10,790 nt of DNA, from the NCBI GenBank assembly GCA_004524425.1, contig SDNN01000089.1, forward strand, positions 1 through 10,790, written 5' to 3'. Positions 1-5,410 of the stretch are shown here, one piece after another. The first letter of the stretch is position 1. Each line of letters starts with the position of its first letter. This DNA is from Promethearchaeota archaeon. Lineage in GTDB: Archaea > Asgardarchaeota > Lokiarchaeia > Sigynarchaeales > SOKP01. The position numbers were made by a program, and so were the translations under genes. The notes under the pieces were generated by a model. The model ran no database searches. It saw only the letters and a program-made list of their open reading frames with translations, and was not told the origin of the DNA.

Positions 1-137
1 CTGGTTGGAATTATAATGAAGAAACTAACACATTTGAAGATTGCGTGGTTTTTAATTATTTTGAAGGAAAAATCGATTCTCAGATTGAATTAATAAAGGA
101 ATCTGAAGATTTATTAAAAGCATTAAATGAGTTTTAA
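1..137 (+). CDS. C-terminal fragment of an unidentified protein
   Basis: An open frame enters from the left edge (first full codon at position 3) and ends at a TAA at 135-137, giving the last 44 residues of a protein. The fragment has an aromatic, polar first half (GWNYNEE near its start, then VVFNYFEG) that could be beta strands. A final acidic/leucine helix follows, ending in LLKALNEF. Amino-acid usage looks like real coding sequence, but the piece is too short to name a family. Its stop lies 15 nt from the stop of the convergent gene on the minus strand. The start and most of the gene lie outside the window. Confidence 0.5.
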   Translation, partial: GWNYNEETNTFEDCVVFNYFEGKIDSQIELIKESEDLLKALNEF

Positions 138-152
138 ACCAAATTTAAACCA

Positions 153-524
153 TTACTGAATTCTCATCCAATTAGGATAATTTGGATGGAAATGAGTTTG
201 GTCTTTTCCTGATACTATCTCTTGAAGATCTTGGTTTATTTTATGGAAATTGATATCTCCCTGAACCTTTATATTATAGATCTCTCTATATTTCTCTTCA
301 TTTAAATGATTCTTTTGAATTAAAAATGAAGTAATGGAGTAATTGTTCTCTCTAGAAGATATTGACAAGGAAATCCGCCTTGGAAATCCACTTTCAAAAA
401 ACTCTTCCTTTTCTTTTAGAATTAACTCTAACTTTTCATCATTTTGAATAATATCTAAAATGAACCTATGTTCCCATCTCTTAGCGACTTTTAATAAAGA
501 AGCATAATTATCTTCGTGACTCAA
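153..524 (-). CDS. Hypothetical protein, 123 residues
   Basis: I do not recognise this protein. It is soluble-looking, with no signal peptide or membrane segment. Residues 5-45 are probably helical and charged; a more beta-like middle follows (about 48-70, with ISLSIS and SITSFLIQ). The tail is rich in His, Pro and Asn (HFHPNYPNW near the C-terminus). The only usable start is a TTG at 522-524, since no ATG occurs in frame before the last few residues, and no Shine-Dalgarno precedes it. It is either a leaderless non-ATG gene or a fragment that lost its original start. It converges on the left-edge gene. Length and composition support coding, but there is no homology evidence. Confidence 0.5.
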   Translation of the reverse strand: MSHEDNYASLLKVAKRWEHRFILDIIQNDEKLELILKEKEEFFESGFPRRISLSISSRENNYSITSFLIQKNHLNEEKYREIYNIKVQGDINFHKINQDLQEIVSGKDQTHFHPNYPNWMRIQ

Positions 525-782
525 AGTTAGGTGGCCTCAGCCTAATTTTCTAATTAGATAAATATTATAAATGACTCCAGTACCTTAATAAAAAATTTCA
601 TATTTAACTGTTTTTTTTTTTAGTTCAAATTGGATTTTCTTTAATTAATAACTAAAATGATAAAAAAATTTTTAAAACTTACCTTCTGAAGCTTAAATTT
701 AAATATAAGAAGCAATCTCTAATTAATAAGAGATTAAGTTAAGGTATGAAGAAAGGTCATCTAAAGGAGTATCGAAGAAAAA
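525..782. other. AT-rich intergenic spacer with divergent promoters
   Basis: This spacer lies between the divergent genes at 153-524 and 783-1223. It holds a short inverted repeat (CTAATT, 4-nt loop, AATTAG) at about 542-557, a T10 tract near 611-620, a TATA-like element at 698-709 for the plus-strand gene, and a short upstream ORF starting at 746. I see no RNA gene or longer protein in it. Confidence 0.5.
698..709 (+). promoter_or_regulatory. Probable TATA box for the longin-like gene
   Basis: TTTAAATATAAG matches the archaeal TATA pattern. Transcription would begin near 730-735, leaving a leader of roughly 50 nt that contains the short ATG ORF at 746-790 and a GGAG at 766-769. Assigned from sequence pattern and spacing only. 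Confidence 0.4.
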
Positions 783-790
783 TTGTTTGA
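746..790 (+). CDS. Possible 14-codon upstream ORF overlapping the next start
   Basis: An ATG at 746 opens a 14-codon frame (MKKGHLKEYRRKIV) ending in TGA at 788-790. It overlaps the TTG start at 783 of the longin-like gene in a different frame. The peptide is strongly basic. It could be a translated leader that couples to the main gene, the remnant of a longer N-terminus lost by a frameshift, or a chance ORF. The absence of an ATG start on the downstream gene is what makes it worth recording. Confidence 0.25.
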   Translation: MKKGHLKEYRRKIV

Positions 791-1223
791 TACTTTACAA
801 GATATTTTAATTATTTCAAATAGTGGAAAGGTACTAGCCAGTAAAATTAACAATCCTCAGATAGAAGAACAATTATTTGGAATGTTGATAAGTGCATTGT
901 CATCTTACACTGAGGGATTGAACTGGGGTCAATTAAATCATTTAGAATTTTCAAATGTGAGGATAGATTTTCTTAGAAAAGATGAAATTATATTCGTAGC
1001 TAGCTCTTCTAAAGATATCAAGCATAAAAAAGTATTAAAAGCATTAAAATATGTTTCAGAAATGTTTTTTGAAAAATACAAGGATGACCTATTAAATACA
1101 TGGGATGGAAGCTTGAACATTTTTCAGGATTTAGATAATTATATTACAAAATCCAAGGATGATGTTTTTATAGAATTGGTTTTCAAAAATAAAAAAGAAG
1201 GGAATGACAGAAAAAAGATTTAA
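783..1223 (+). CDS. Longin/roadblock-like small protein (Asgard type)
   Basis: This 146-residue protein has the layout of a longin/roadblock fold. A first strand pair (about 5-20, DILIISNSGKVLAS) is followed by a helix (28-46), two or three strands (53-74, ending in EIIFVASSS), then a long helix (79-103, ending in FFEKYKDDL). A last short helix lies near 111-122. The FFEKYKDDL...WDGSLNIFQDL stretch resembles C-terminal parts of the longin-domain proteins abundant in Asgard archaea, which are thought to act with small Ras-like GTPases. No GTPase gene is in the window, so a partner cannot be named. The start is a TTG at 783; a GGAG at 766-769 is 13 nt away and a stop at 762-764 closes the frame upstream. 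The basic tail after residue 125 is not part of the domain. Family call from pattern recognition. Confidence 0.65.
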   Translation: MFDTLQDILIISNSGKVLASKINNPQIEEQLFGMLISALSSYTEGLNWGQLNHLEFSNVRIDFLRKDEIIFVASSSKDIKHKKVLKALKYVSEMFFEKYKDDLLNTWDGSLNIFQDLDNYITKSKDDVFIELVFKNKKEGNDRKKI

Positions 1224-1260
1224 TAAAATCTTAAATGAATGCTATTTTGTTTGAAAACCG

Positions 1261-1291
1261 TTTTTAAACCATTATTCCCGTAGTTTAAAAA
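1261..1291 (+). terminator. Inverted repeat after the longin-like gene
   Basis: TTTTTAAAC at 1261-1269 and its exact complement GTTTAAAAA at 1283-1291 flank a 13-nt loop. It lies 38 nt past the stop of the longin-like gene. The T-run in the left arm could end transcription, as oligo-T does in archaea. It could equally be a protein-binding site. All pairs but one are A-T, so a stable RNA hairpin is doubtful. Confidence 0.3.
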
Positions 1292-1373
1292 TAATTGTAA
1301 AATCGAAGAAATGGACTCCTAATTTTTTAATAGAAAAGTTTTATTTCTACCTATAAAGCAAAACAAGAATTTA

Positions 1374-1404
1374 TAATGAGTTTTAGTTCTCATTAAGTTA
1401 ACTT
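1374..1404 (+). promoter_or_regulatory. Inverted repeat and palindrome upstream of the 80-residue gene
   Basis: A 7-bp inverted repeat (TAATGAG at 1374-1380, CTCATTA at 1389-1395, 8-nt loop) abuts a perfect 10-bp palindrome AAGTTAACTT at 1395-1404. An A/T element (ATTTATAATG, about 1369-1378) overlaps the left arm and may be a TATA box for the gene starting at 1436. Symmetric elements on a promoter suggest a dimeric regulator site, but this is inferred from symmetry alone. Confidence 0.35.
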
Positions 1405-1435
1405 CTTTCATTTCACTCAAAAACATAAATATACG

Positions 1436-1678
1436 GTGTTAGGGATAAAAAAGGAAAAGGATGAAGATCTCGAAGAGATTGATGTAGTTAAAAAATATTT
1501 TTCAAGGATCTTTACCGTGTTATCGAAAGCAACACGAGAGAAACTGATGAATCTAAATTTTTCCGAAGGGGTAAAAAAGTTAATCATAAAAGAACTCGCT
1601 TTTTTATCTGAAGAAAAACAAAAAGAATATTTAGATGAGTTAAATCGATTGTATGACTTATTTTTAAAAAGGGAATAG
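1436..1678 (+). CDS. Small all-helical charged protein, 80 residues
   Basis: I do not recognise this protein. It is highly charged and should be almost entirely helical. An acidic/basic N-terminus (1-18) is followed by a helix around YFSRIFTVLSKATREKL (21-37) and two further helices (43-57 and 58-78). The last has a leucine/tyrosine pattern (YLDELNRLYDLFLK). It has no cysteines, signal peptide or membrane segment. The start is a GTG at 1436 with no Shine-Dalgarno. The gene ends 71 nt before the creatininase-family gene, which has its own TATA-like element, so co-transcription is uncertain. The shape would fit a small scaffold or regulator, which is a guess. Confidence 0.55.
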   Translation: MLGIKKEKDEDLEEIDVVKKYFSRIFTVLSKATREKLMNLNFSEGVKKLIIKELAFLSEEKQKEYLDELNRLYDLFLKRE

Positions 1679-1720
1679 ATTATTTTCTCTAGATGAAACG
1701 GGCTGTTTTTATAAAAAAAA

Positions 1721-1728
1721 TTTTATAA
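1721..1728 (+). promoter_or_regulatory. TATA box for a probably leaderless transcript
   Basis: TTTTATAA is centred about 25 nt upstream of the ATG at 1750. That spacing would put transcription start at or next to the start codon. No Shine-Dalgarno precedes the ATG, which fits a leaderless mRNA. The flanking sequence also forms an AT-only inverted repeat (ATAAAA, AAAA loop, TTTTAT) at about 1711-1726, which may end the upstream gene. Confidence 0.45.
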
Positions 1729-1749
1729 TCTAAAAAATTTGAAAAGAGT

Positions 1750-2892
1750 ATGGAACAACAATCTGATGATTTGAATACGAAAGTATATGATATTTATAGC
1801 AAGTCCAAGCCGATTCATAAGGAAGAAAATTTGACCATAGTGAGATATGATCTCATAACGAAGAAAATGCTTGATACCATGGACAAAAGGAATGCATTGG
1901 TCATTGTGTCAGTATCGCCCATGGAAGTTCATGGCAGTTTTCTTCCTTTAGGTTCTGATTTCATAGAAGCACTGATGATGAATGAATTAATTAAGGAAAT
2001 ATTAAAGGAAAGAAAAAAAGATAAACAATTTACAATCATAGAAATCCCTCCTTTACCAATAGGTACTGGTACATTACGAGGCGTGAAGGGTACTATCCAC
2101 TTCCCCCATTCGACTTTTAGGAATACCGTGAAAGAATATCTTGATGGCATCGTGAATGCGGGTTTCACTAAAATAATGATTACTTCAGTCCATCATGGCT
2201 TGATTCATGCATTAGCTCTGGAGGAGGCTGCCATGAAAGTCATGAAAAAGCACGCTAAGAGCGGAGTGAGAATAGTGTCTCCGCTAAATTGGATCGTTAA
2301 AAAAATTTACGTGGACAATCCTAAAAAGACTTGGAAATCCGTTGTTGAAGAAATAGGGCAAACACCGCTTTCAGAAGATGAGTATACGGCATTATTTCAA
2401 GATCATCATTCATCAATAATGGAAATCGCTTTTGTTAAAAACATTAATCCTAAACTGGTAGATCCTGAATATAAAAACTGTGAACCTCATGTTGAGGGGA
2501 ATGTCCATGGGATAAAGTCCTTAATTTCAAAAAAATGGTCTAATCTGGGAGGCCCTAAAGCATATTCTTATAATGGACATCCTGCCAAAGCAGATAGCAG
2601 AAATTGGTTTGTGTTATATGAAAAACTGATAAAAGATGTTGGTGAAGAATTCATTGATGCCCTTTTTGTTAAAGATAATGAGGAGTTCGAGAAATACACC
2701 AAATCTTTCATGTGGCCAATTTTTTTCTTAAAAACTAATTATAAGTGGCGTTTTTTAGCTACATTGATAATATGCTTGGCTGTATTATTCTATTTACCCT
2801 TATTTCCACTCACTCTCATTCCAATTATCATTTTTGTAATTTACTTGGTAATTAGACTTGGTATTGTCGTCAAAAAGTTAAAACAAGACTAA
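1750..2892 (+). CDS. Creatininase-family metal-dependent amidohydrolase with C-terminal membrane hairpin
   Basis: This 380-residue protein resembles the creatininase family, whose members use two metal ions to cleave amide bonds (creatinine amidohydrolase, a formylaminopyrimidine deformylase, mycofactocin peptidase MftE). Visible family features are the metal motif E59-x-H61 with D70 (MEVHGSFLPLGSD), the G-rich stretch near 105-121 (GTGTLRGVKGTIHFPHS), a strand ending in histidines H148-H149 where the family has NGHxxN, and DHHSSIMEIA (218-227) in place of the family's conserved late Glu segment. The usual Asn residues of NGHxxN are missing, so the substrate may differ. Family members are about 240-270 residues. 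The extra C-terminus carries two hydrophobic segments (about 334-352 and 353-374) and a lysine-rich end, which would anchor the enzyme to the membrane. The TPR gene follows after 5 nt. Substrate unknown. Confidence 0.75.
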   Translation: MEQQSDDLNTKVYDIYSKSKPIHKEENLTIVRYDLITKKMLDTMDKRNALVIVSVSPMEVHGSFLPLGSDFIEALMMNELIKEILKERKKDKQFTIIEIPPLPIGTGTLRGVKGTIHFPHSTFRNTVKEYLDGIVNAGFTKIMITSVHHGLIHALALEEAAMKVMKKHAKSGVRIVSPLNWIVKKIYVDNPKKTWKSVVEEIGQTPLSEDEYTALFQDHHSSIMEIAFVKNINPKLVDPEYKNCEPHVEGNVHGIKSLISKKWSNLGGPKAYSYNGHPAKADSRNWFVLYEKLIKDVGEEFIDALFVKDNEEFEKYTKSFMWPIFFLKTNYKWRFLATLIICLAVLFYLPLFPLTLIPIIIFVIYLVIRLGIVVKKLKQD

Positions 2893-2897
2893 TTCAC

Positions 2898-3620
2898 ATG
2901 ATTAATATGGTAAAAATGAAGGAAAATGATACTAAAGCTGACTGGATGAATCTTGGTAATAAGTTTTTTAAAACTGGCAATTTTCAAAAAGCAATTTATT
3001 ATTATGAAAAAGCATTAGAAAACAGCCCTAATAATAGCGTTGCTTGGAGCAACATGGGAGTAGCATATGAAAATCTTGGAGAGTTTAAAAAAGAAATAGA
3101 GTGCTGTCAAAAAGCGATTGATGCTGATCCCAAAGATAGTTGGGCATGGTATAATTTAGGAGTTGCTCATGGAAAGTTAAGAAACTATCAAAAAGCCATC
3201 GAATCATATGAAAAAGCGGTCAATCTTGATCCTAATGATAAAACTGCTTTTTTTAACATGGGCATCATTTACACTAAAACTGGTAATTACGTCAAAGCGA
3301 TTGAGGCTTGGAAAAAGGCATTAAACATTAATCCTAATGATCTTAAAATTTTATTTAACATGGCCCTTGCCTATACTAAATTAGCACGAGATGGTGAAGC
3401 AATTGAAATTTATAAAAAAATTCTAGTGATTGACCCAAGTAATGTTAATTCCAGAAACAAAATGGGAATCTCTTATCTAAATTTAGGTAAAATGAAAAAA
3501 GCAATCAAATGCTTTAAGCATACCTTGAAGAATGATTCCAAAAATGAAATTGCATTAACTTATTTAAAGAAAATAAAGAATGATTATAAAGGGAAAAAAT
3601 TTAATTCAAATTTGGGATAG
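2898..3620 (+). CDS. Tetratricopeptide repeat protein, six TPRs
   Basis: This 240-residue protein is almost entirely TPR repeats of 34 residues, at about 13-46, 47-80, 81-114, 115-148, 149-182 and 183-216. The classic spacing is visible: W/N...LG...Y in helix A, A and Y in helix B, then a DP or NPND turn (for example NLDPNDKTA at 109-117). A lysine-rich tail follows. TPR arrays form a superhelical groove for binding peptides or partner proteins and have no catalytic function. There is no signal peptide or membrane segment, so it is probably cytoplasmic. The gene starts 5 nt after the creatininase-family stop, so the two are likely co-transcribed, and the TPR protein may bring partners to the membrane-anchored enzyme (inference). 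In-frame ATGs at 2907 and 2916 are alternative starts. Confidence 0.85.
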   Translation: MINMVKMKENDTKADWMNLGNKFFKTGNFQKAIYYYEKALENSPNNSVAWSNMGVAYENLGEFKKEIECCQKAIDADPKDSWAWYNLGVAHGKLRNYQKAIESYEKAVNLDPNDKTAFFNMGIIYTKTGNYVKAIEAWKKALNINPNDLKILFNMALAYTKLARDGEAIEIYKKILVIDPSNVNSRNKMGISYLNLGKMKKAIKCFKHTLKNDSKNEIALTYLKKIKNDYKGKKFNSNLG

Positions 3621-3675
3621 TTTAAGTTAAAATCTATTGAGGAATTTGTTAAAATTCTATTTTATCCCCAAATTT
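3608..3675. terminator. Inverted repeat spanning the convergent gene ends
   Basis: AAATTTGGGATA at 3608-3619 is matched by TATCCCCAAATTT at 3663-3675 (one extra C), with a 43-nt loop. The arms include the last codons of the convergent TPR and nucleotidyltransferase genes, whose stops are only 28 nt apart. The right arm ends in a T6 run on the plus strand. It could act as a two-way terminator. The long loop makes this uncertain. Confidence 0.3.
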
Positions 3676-4146
3676 TTTAATTGGCCACCGCCAATAGAGT
3701 TCAGTTTTTACGACTCCCTTCTGCTTCAATTCATTAAATAATTTTTCTTTTAATTCTTGAAGAAAATCTTCAGGATCATAAAGAATCACACCTTCATCAA
3801 ATGCGTCTAATATTAAATAAAATTTCGACTCAACATTTTTTTCCATTTCTCTTGATGTCCACCATATATCTTGAATTCCCGAAGTTACAGATTCAGTTAA
3901 TTTAAAAATCAATTTTCTTCTTTTCGATGCGTTGTTAGGTAAGCCATCGCAGACTATTAATAAATCTATATCGCTAATATAATCATCATTATATTTAGCT
4001 TTACCGGTAGCAACTGAACCGAATAGTAAAACTGCGCGTATATTTAAATCAAGTGAAAATATTAATTTTAAATAATTTCTAAGTCTTTTTTTGAAATATT
4101 CTTCCTTGATAAAAGATAAATCGCTATTCTTATTTCTGTTCATCAC
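3649..4146 (-). CDS. MNT-type minimal nucleotidyltransferase, putative antitoxin of a HEPN/MNT pair
   Basis: This 165-residue protein belongs to the polymerase-beta-like nucleotidyltransferase superfamily. The signature is LLFGSVATGKA (40-50, with G43-S44) followed by SDIDLLIV (58-65), where D59 and D61 would bind the catalytic metal. D93 (IQDIWW) is a candidate third carboxylate. The segment ILDAFDEGVILYDPE (112-126) and the aromatic C-terminus (YWRWPIKK) resemble those of MNT proteins encoded beside HEPN genes. In studied pairs the MNT enzyme adds AMP to the HEPN toxin and silences it. The active-site residues look intact. Two starts are adjacent: GTG at 4144-4146 and ATG at 4141-4143. The ATG gives a 14-nt overlap with the HEPN gene, the GTG 17 nt. 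Translational coupling is likely. Whether this pair is a true toxin-antitoxin system is inference. Confidence 0.8.
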   Translation of the reverse strand: MMNRNKNSDLSFIKEEYFKKRLRNYLKLIFSLDLNIRAVLLFGSVATGKAKYNDDYISDIDLLIVCDGLPNNASKRRKLIFKLTESVTSGIQDIWWTSREMEKNVESKFYLILDAFDEGVILYDPEDFLQELKEKLFNELKQKGVVKTELYWRWPIKKFGDKIEF

Positions 4147-4648
4147 TAATCAATTCTTTAATTTCATTAAGATGCTTATTAATTAAATCAATTTGATTTT
4201 TAAAACTATAGAGATTTTCTAATAACTCTATTAATTTTATTAATATTTCCCCCAAATCATTCAAAAATATTAGTGCTTCTTTTTTATTATATCTTTCCTC
4301 AGGTGTAACTAATTTTCCATCAATAATTTCTCCGTATCTAGTAGCTGTTCCTAGTTGTTCTATATTATTTGCAATTTTAGCAATTTTTTTTATCTTATTA
4401 AGATATTTTTTTTCAATTTTAATCTTTTCATCCTTTTCTATTGAATCTAATATTTTAGAAGGTTCACGAGTTTTCCGAAATTTCAATCCTAAAAGAAAAA
4501 TAAGCGATTTTAACAGCTGTTCAATAGATAATTGAATCCTAAAAACTGTGGCAGCATATTCTTCAATTTTATAGAATTTAATAACCTTTTCTATATTTTT
4601 AAAAGCTAAATCCAACCATTCTTTAGAAATATTATAATTATCAGTCAA
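4130..4648 (-). CDS. HEPN-domain protein, putative toxin partner of the MNT protein
   Basis: This 172-residue all-helical protein matches the HEPN plan. An opening helix (EWLDLAFKNIEKVIKFY, 10-26) leads to the helix YAATVFRIQLSIEQLLKSLI (31-50), where the family has A..AQQAaEKlLKAl. A long insertion of lysine-rich helices follows (about 55-96), then TRYGEI (103-108), matching the family's RYP segment, and a last long helix (122-165). HEPN proteins are often RNA-cutting toxins with an Rx4-6H motif. I see no such motif here: the protein has a single histidine (H159) and no suitable Arg before it. It may be a non-nuclease member or use other residues. The start is a TTG at 4646-4648 directly after an in-frame stop, with no ATG alternative and no Shine-Dalgarno. 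It is the first gene of the pair. Confidence 0.7.
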   Translation of the reverse strand: MTDNYNISKEWLDLAFKNIEKVIKFYKIEEYAATVFRIQLSIEQLLKSLIFLLGLKFRKTREPSKILDSIEKDEKIKIEKKYLNKIKKIAKIANNIEQLGTATRYGEIIDGKLVTPEERYNKKEALIFLNDLGEILIKLIELLENLYSFKNQIDLINKHLNEIKELISDEQK

Positions 4649-4757
4649 TCAAAAAAAATCTATTCTTAAAATTTCACTCTTTACATTCTATAGGCATTTT
4701 GAACAATAAAAGTTTTTCTTAGCCTGATGACTAAAATTCTTTAAGAAATATTGAGTT
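4649..4757 (-). promoter_or_regulatory. Spacer with probable promoter of the HEPN/MNT pair
   Basis: Read on the minus strand, an A/T element (AAATTTTAAG, about 4664-4673) lies roughly 20-25 nt upstream of the TTG start at 4648, as expected for an archaeal TATA box on a leaderless mRNA. The tail of the preceding nuclease gene ends at 4758, so the pair probably has its own promoter. Confidence 0.35.
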
Positions 4758-5267
4758 TTAAAATCTCTCATCTAATAAAATTCCGCAGTTGGGACAATGT
4801 TTCTTGGAATCCATGAACTCAATATCTTTCTTTAATAATTCTTTAAGATGGTGATACAAGTCTTTAAACATTATGTCTTCAATAGATACAAGGCATAAAT
4901 TTCCCTTTTTATAAAGCCTAATTTTTTCTTCCTTTCTTTTCATGTATTCTTTTCCAAAATAACCCCAATATTCGATATAAATATCGTGATCAGGTAAATA
5001 CCAGTCGTATTTAATGGAACTGCCTTTAATCTTAATTGTGTTTTCATATACGTGCTTTATACCATTATTATAAAGAAAATTATCAATAATCAATTCTGCC
5101 TTGGATCTTACCACGTGCCCATCTAAACATTTAAAACTTGAAGCAGTTTCAGGAAGGTATTTTTTTTTAAGAATTTTCTTTAGTTTTTTAATGAGATAGA
5201 AGAAAAAAATATAAAAGAATACAAAAAACACTCCTCCAATTATAAAAAAAAATAGTATATCACTCAT
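4758..5267 (-). CDS. Membrane-anchored PD-(D/E)XK nuclease-like protein
   Basis: This 169-residue protein starts with a very hydrophobic segment (about 4-26, Phe-rich) followed by a lysine-rich stretch (27-37), which is a single N-terminal membrane anchor with the rest probably cytoplasmic. Residues 48-130 look like a restriction-endonuclease fold. VRSKAELIIDNFLYNNGI (53-70) supplies E58. KYDWYLPDHDIYIEYWG (86-102) supplies D88 and E99. A lysine-rich helix, K112 to K120 (KEEKIRLYK), supplies the last basic residue. This SKAE...D...IEyWG...K..Y arrangement occurs in nuclease modules attached to helicases and in free-standing DUF559-like proteins. A single CPNCG knuckle (158-162) near the C-terminus gives only half a zinc site, so it may bind metal as a dimer. 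The ATG at 5265-5267 is clear. Target unknown: DNA is the family expectation. Confidence 0.65.
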   Translation of the reverse strand: MSDILFFFIIGGVFFVFFYIFFFYLIKKLKKILKKKYLPETASSFKCLDGHVVRSKAELIIDNFLYNNGIKHVYENTIKIKGSSIKYDWYLPDHDIYIEYWGYFGKEYMKRKEEKIRLYKKGNLCLVSIEDIMFKDLYHHLKELLKKDIEFMDSKKHCPNCGILLDERF

Positions 5268-5310
5268 GATTCTTTAAATCGATTTTATAGTTTCTGTATA
5301 TATTATTTTA
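5268..5310 (-). promoter_or_regulatory. Candidate promoter of the nuclease-like gene
   Basis: On the minus strand, CTATAAAATC (plus 5281-5290) lies about 19 nt and AATATATAC (plus 5296-5304) about 33 nt upstream of the ATG at 5267. Either could be the TATA box, leading to no or only a short leader. No Shine-Dalgarno is visible. Confidence 0.3.
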
Positions 5311-5387
5311 GCAATTGTTAATCTAGTCTAATTCTCGAAAAAATAAATAATAGAGTGAGAAAATTAAGTAAATTTTAATAATTTAAC

Positions 5388-5397
5388 AAAAAAAAAA
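5388..5397 (-). terminator. Oligo-T terminator after TFB
   Basis: A run of ten A on the plus strand (ten T in the transcript) lies 13 nt beyond the TFB stop at 5411. Oligo-T tracts are the usual intrinsic termination signal in archaea. This makes TFB a probable single-gene transcript, separate from the nuclease-like gene downstream. Confidence 0.55.
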
Positions 5398-5410
5398 TAA
5401 GCTAAAAATT

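Noticed and set aside
938..1120. Minus-strand open frame of 60 codons
   Set aside because: It lies wholly opposite the longin-like gene, whose residue pattern is convincing.
1929..2168. Minus-strand open frame of 79 codons
   Set aside because: Antisense to the conserved metal-binding part of the creatininase-family gene; no independent protein signal.
4719..4757. TGATGA resembling a C box of a C/D guide RNA
   Set aside because: No D box (CTGA) follows at suitable spacing and no D'/C' pair is seen.
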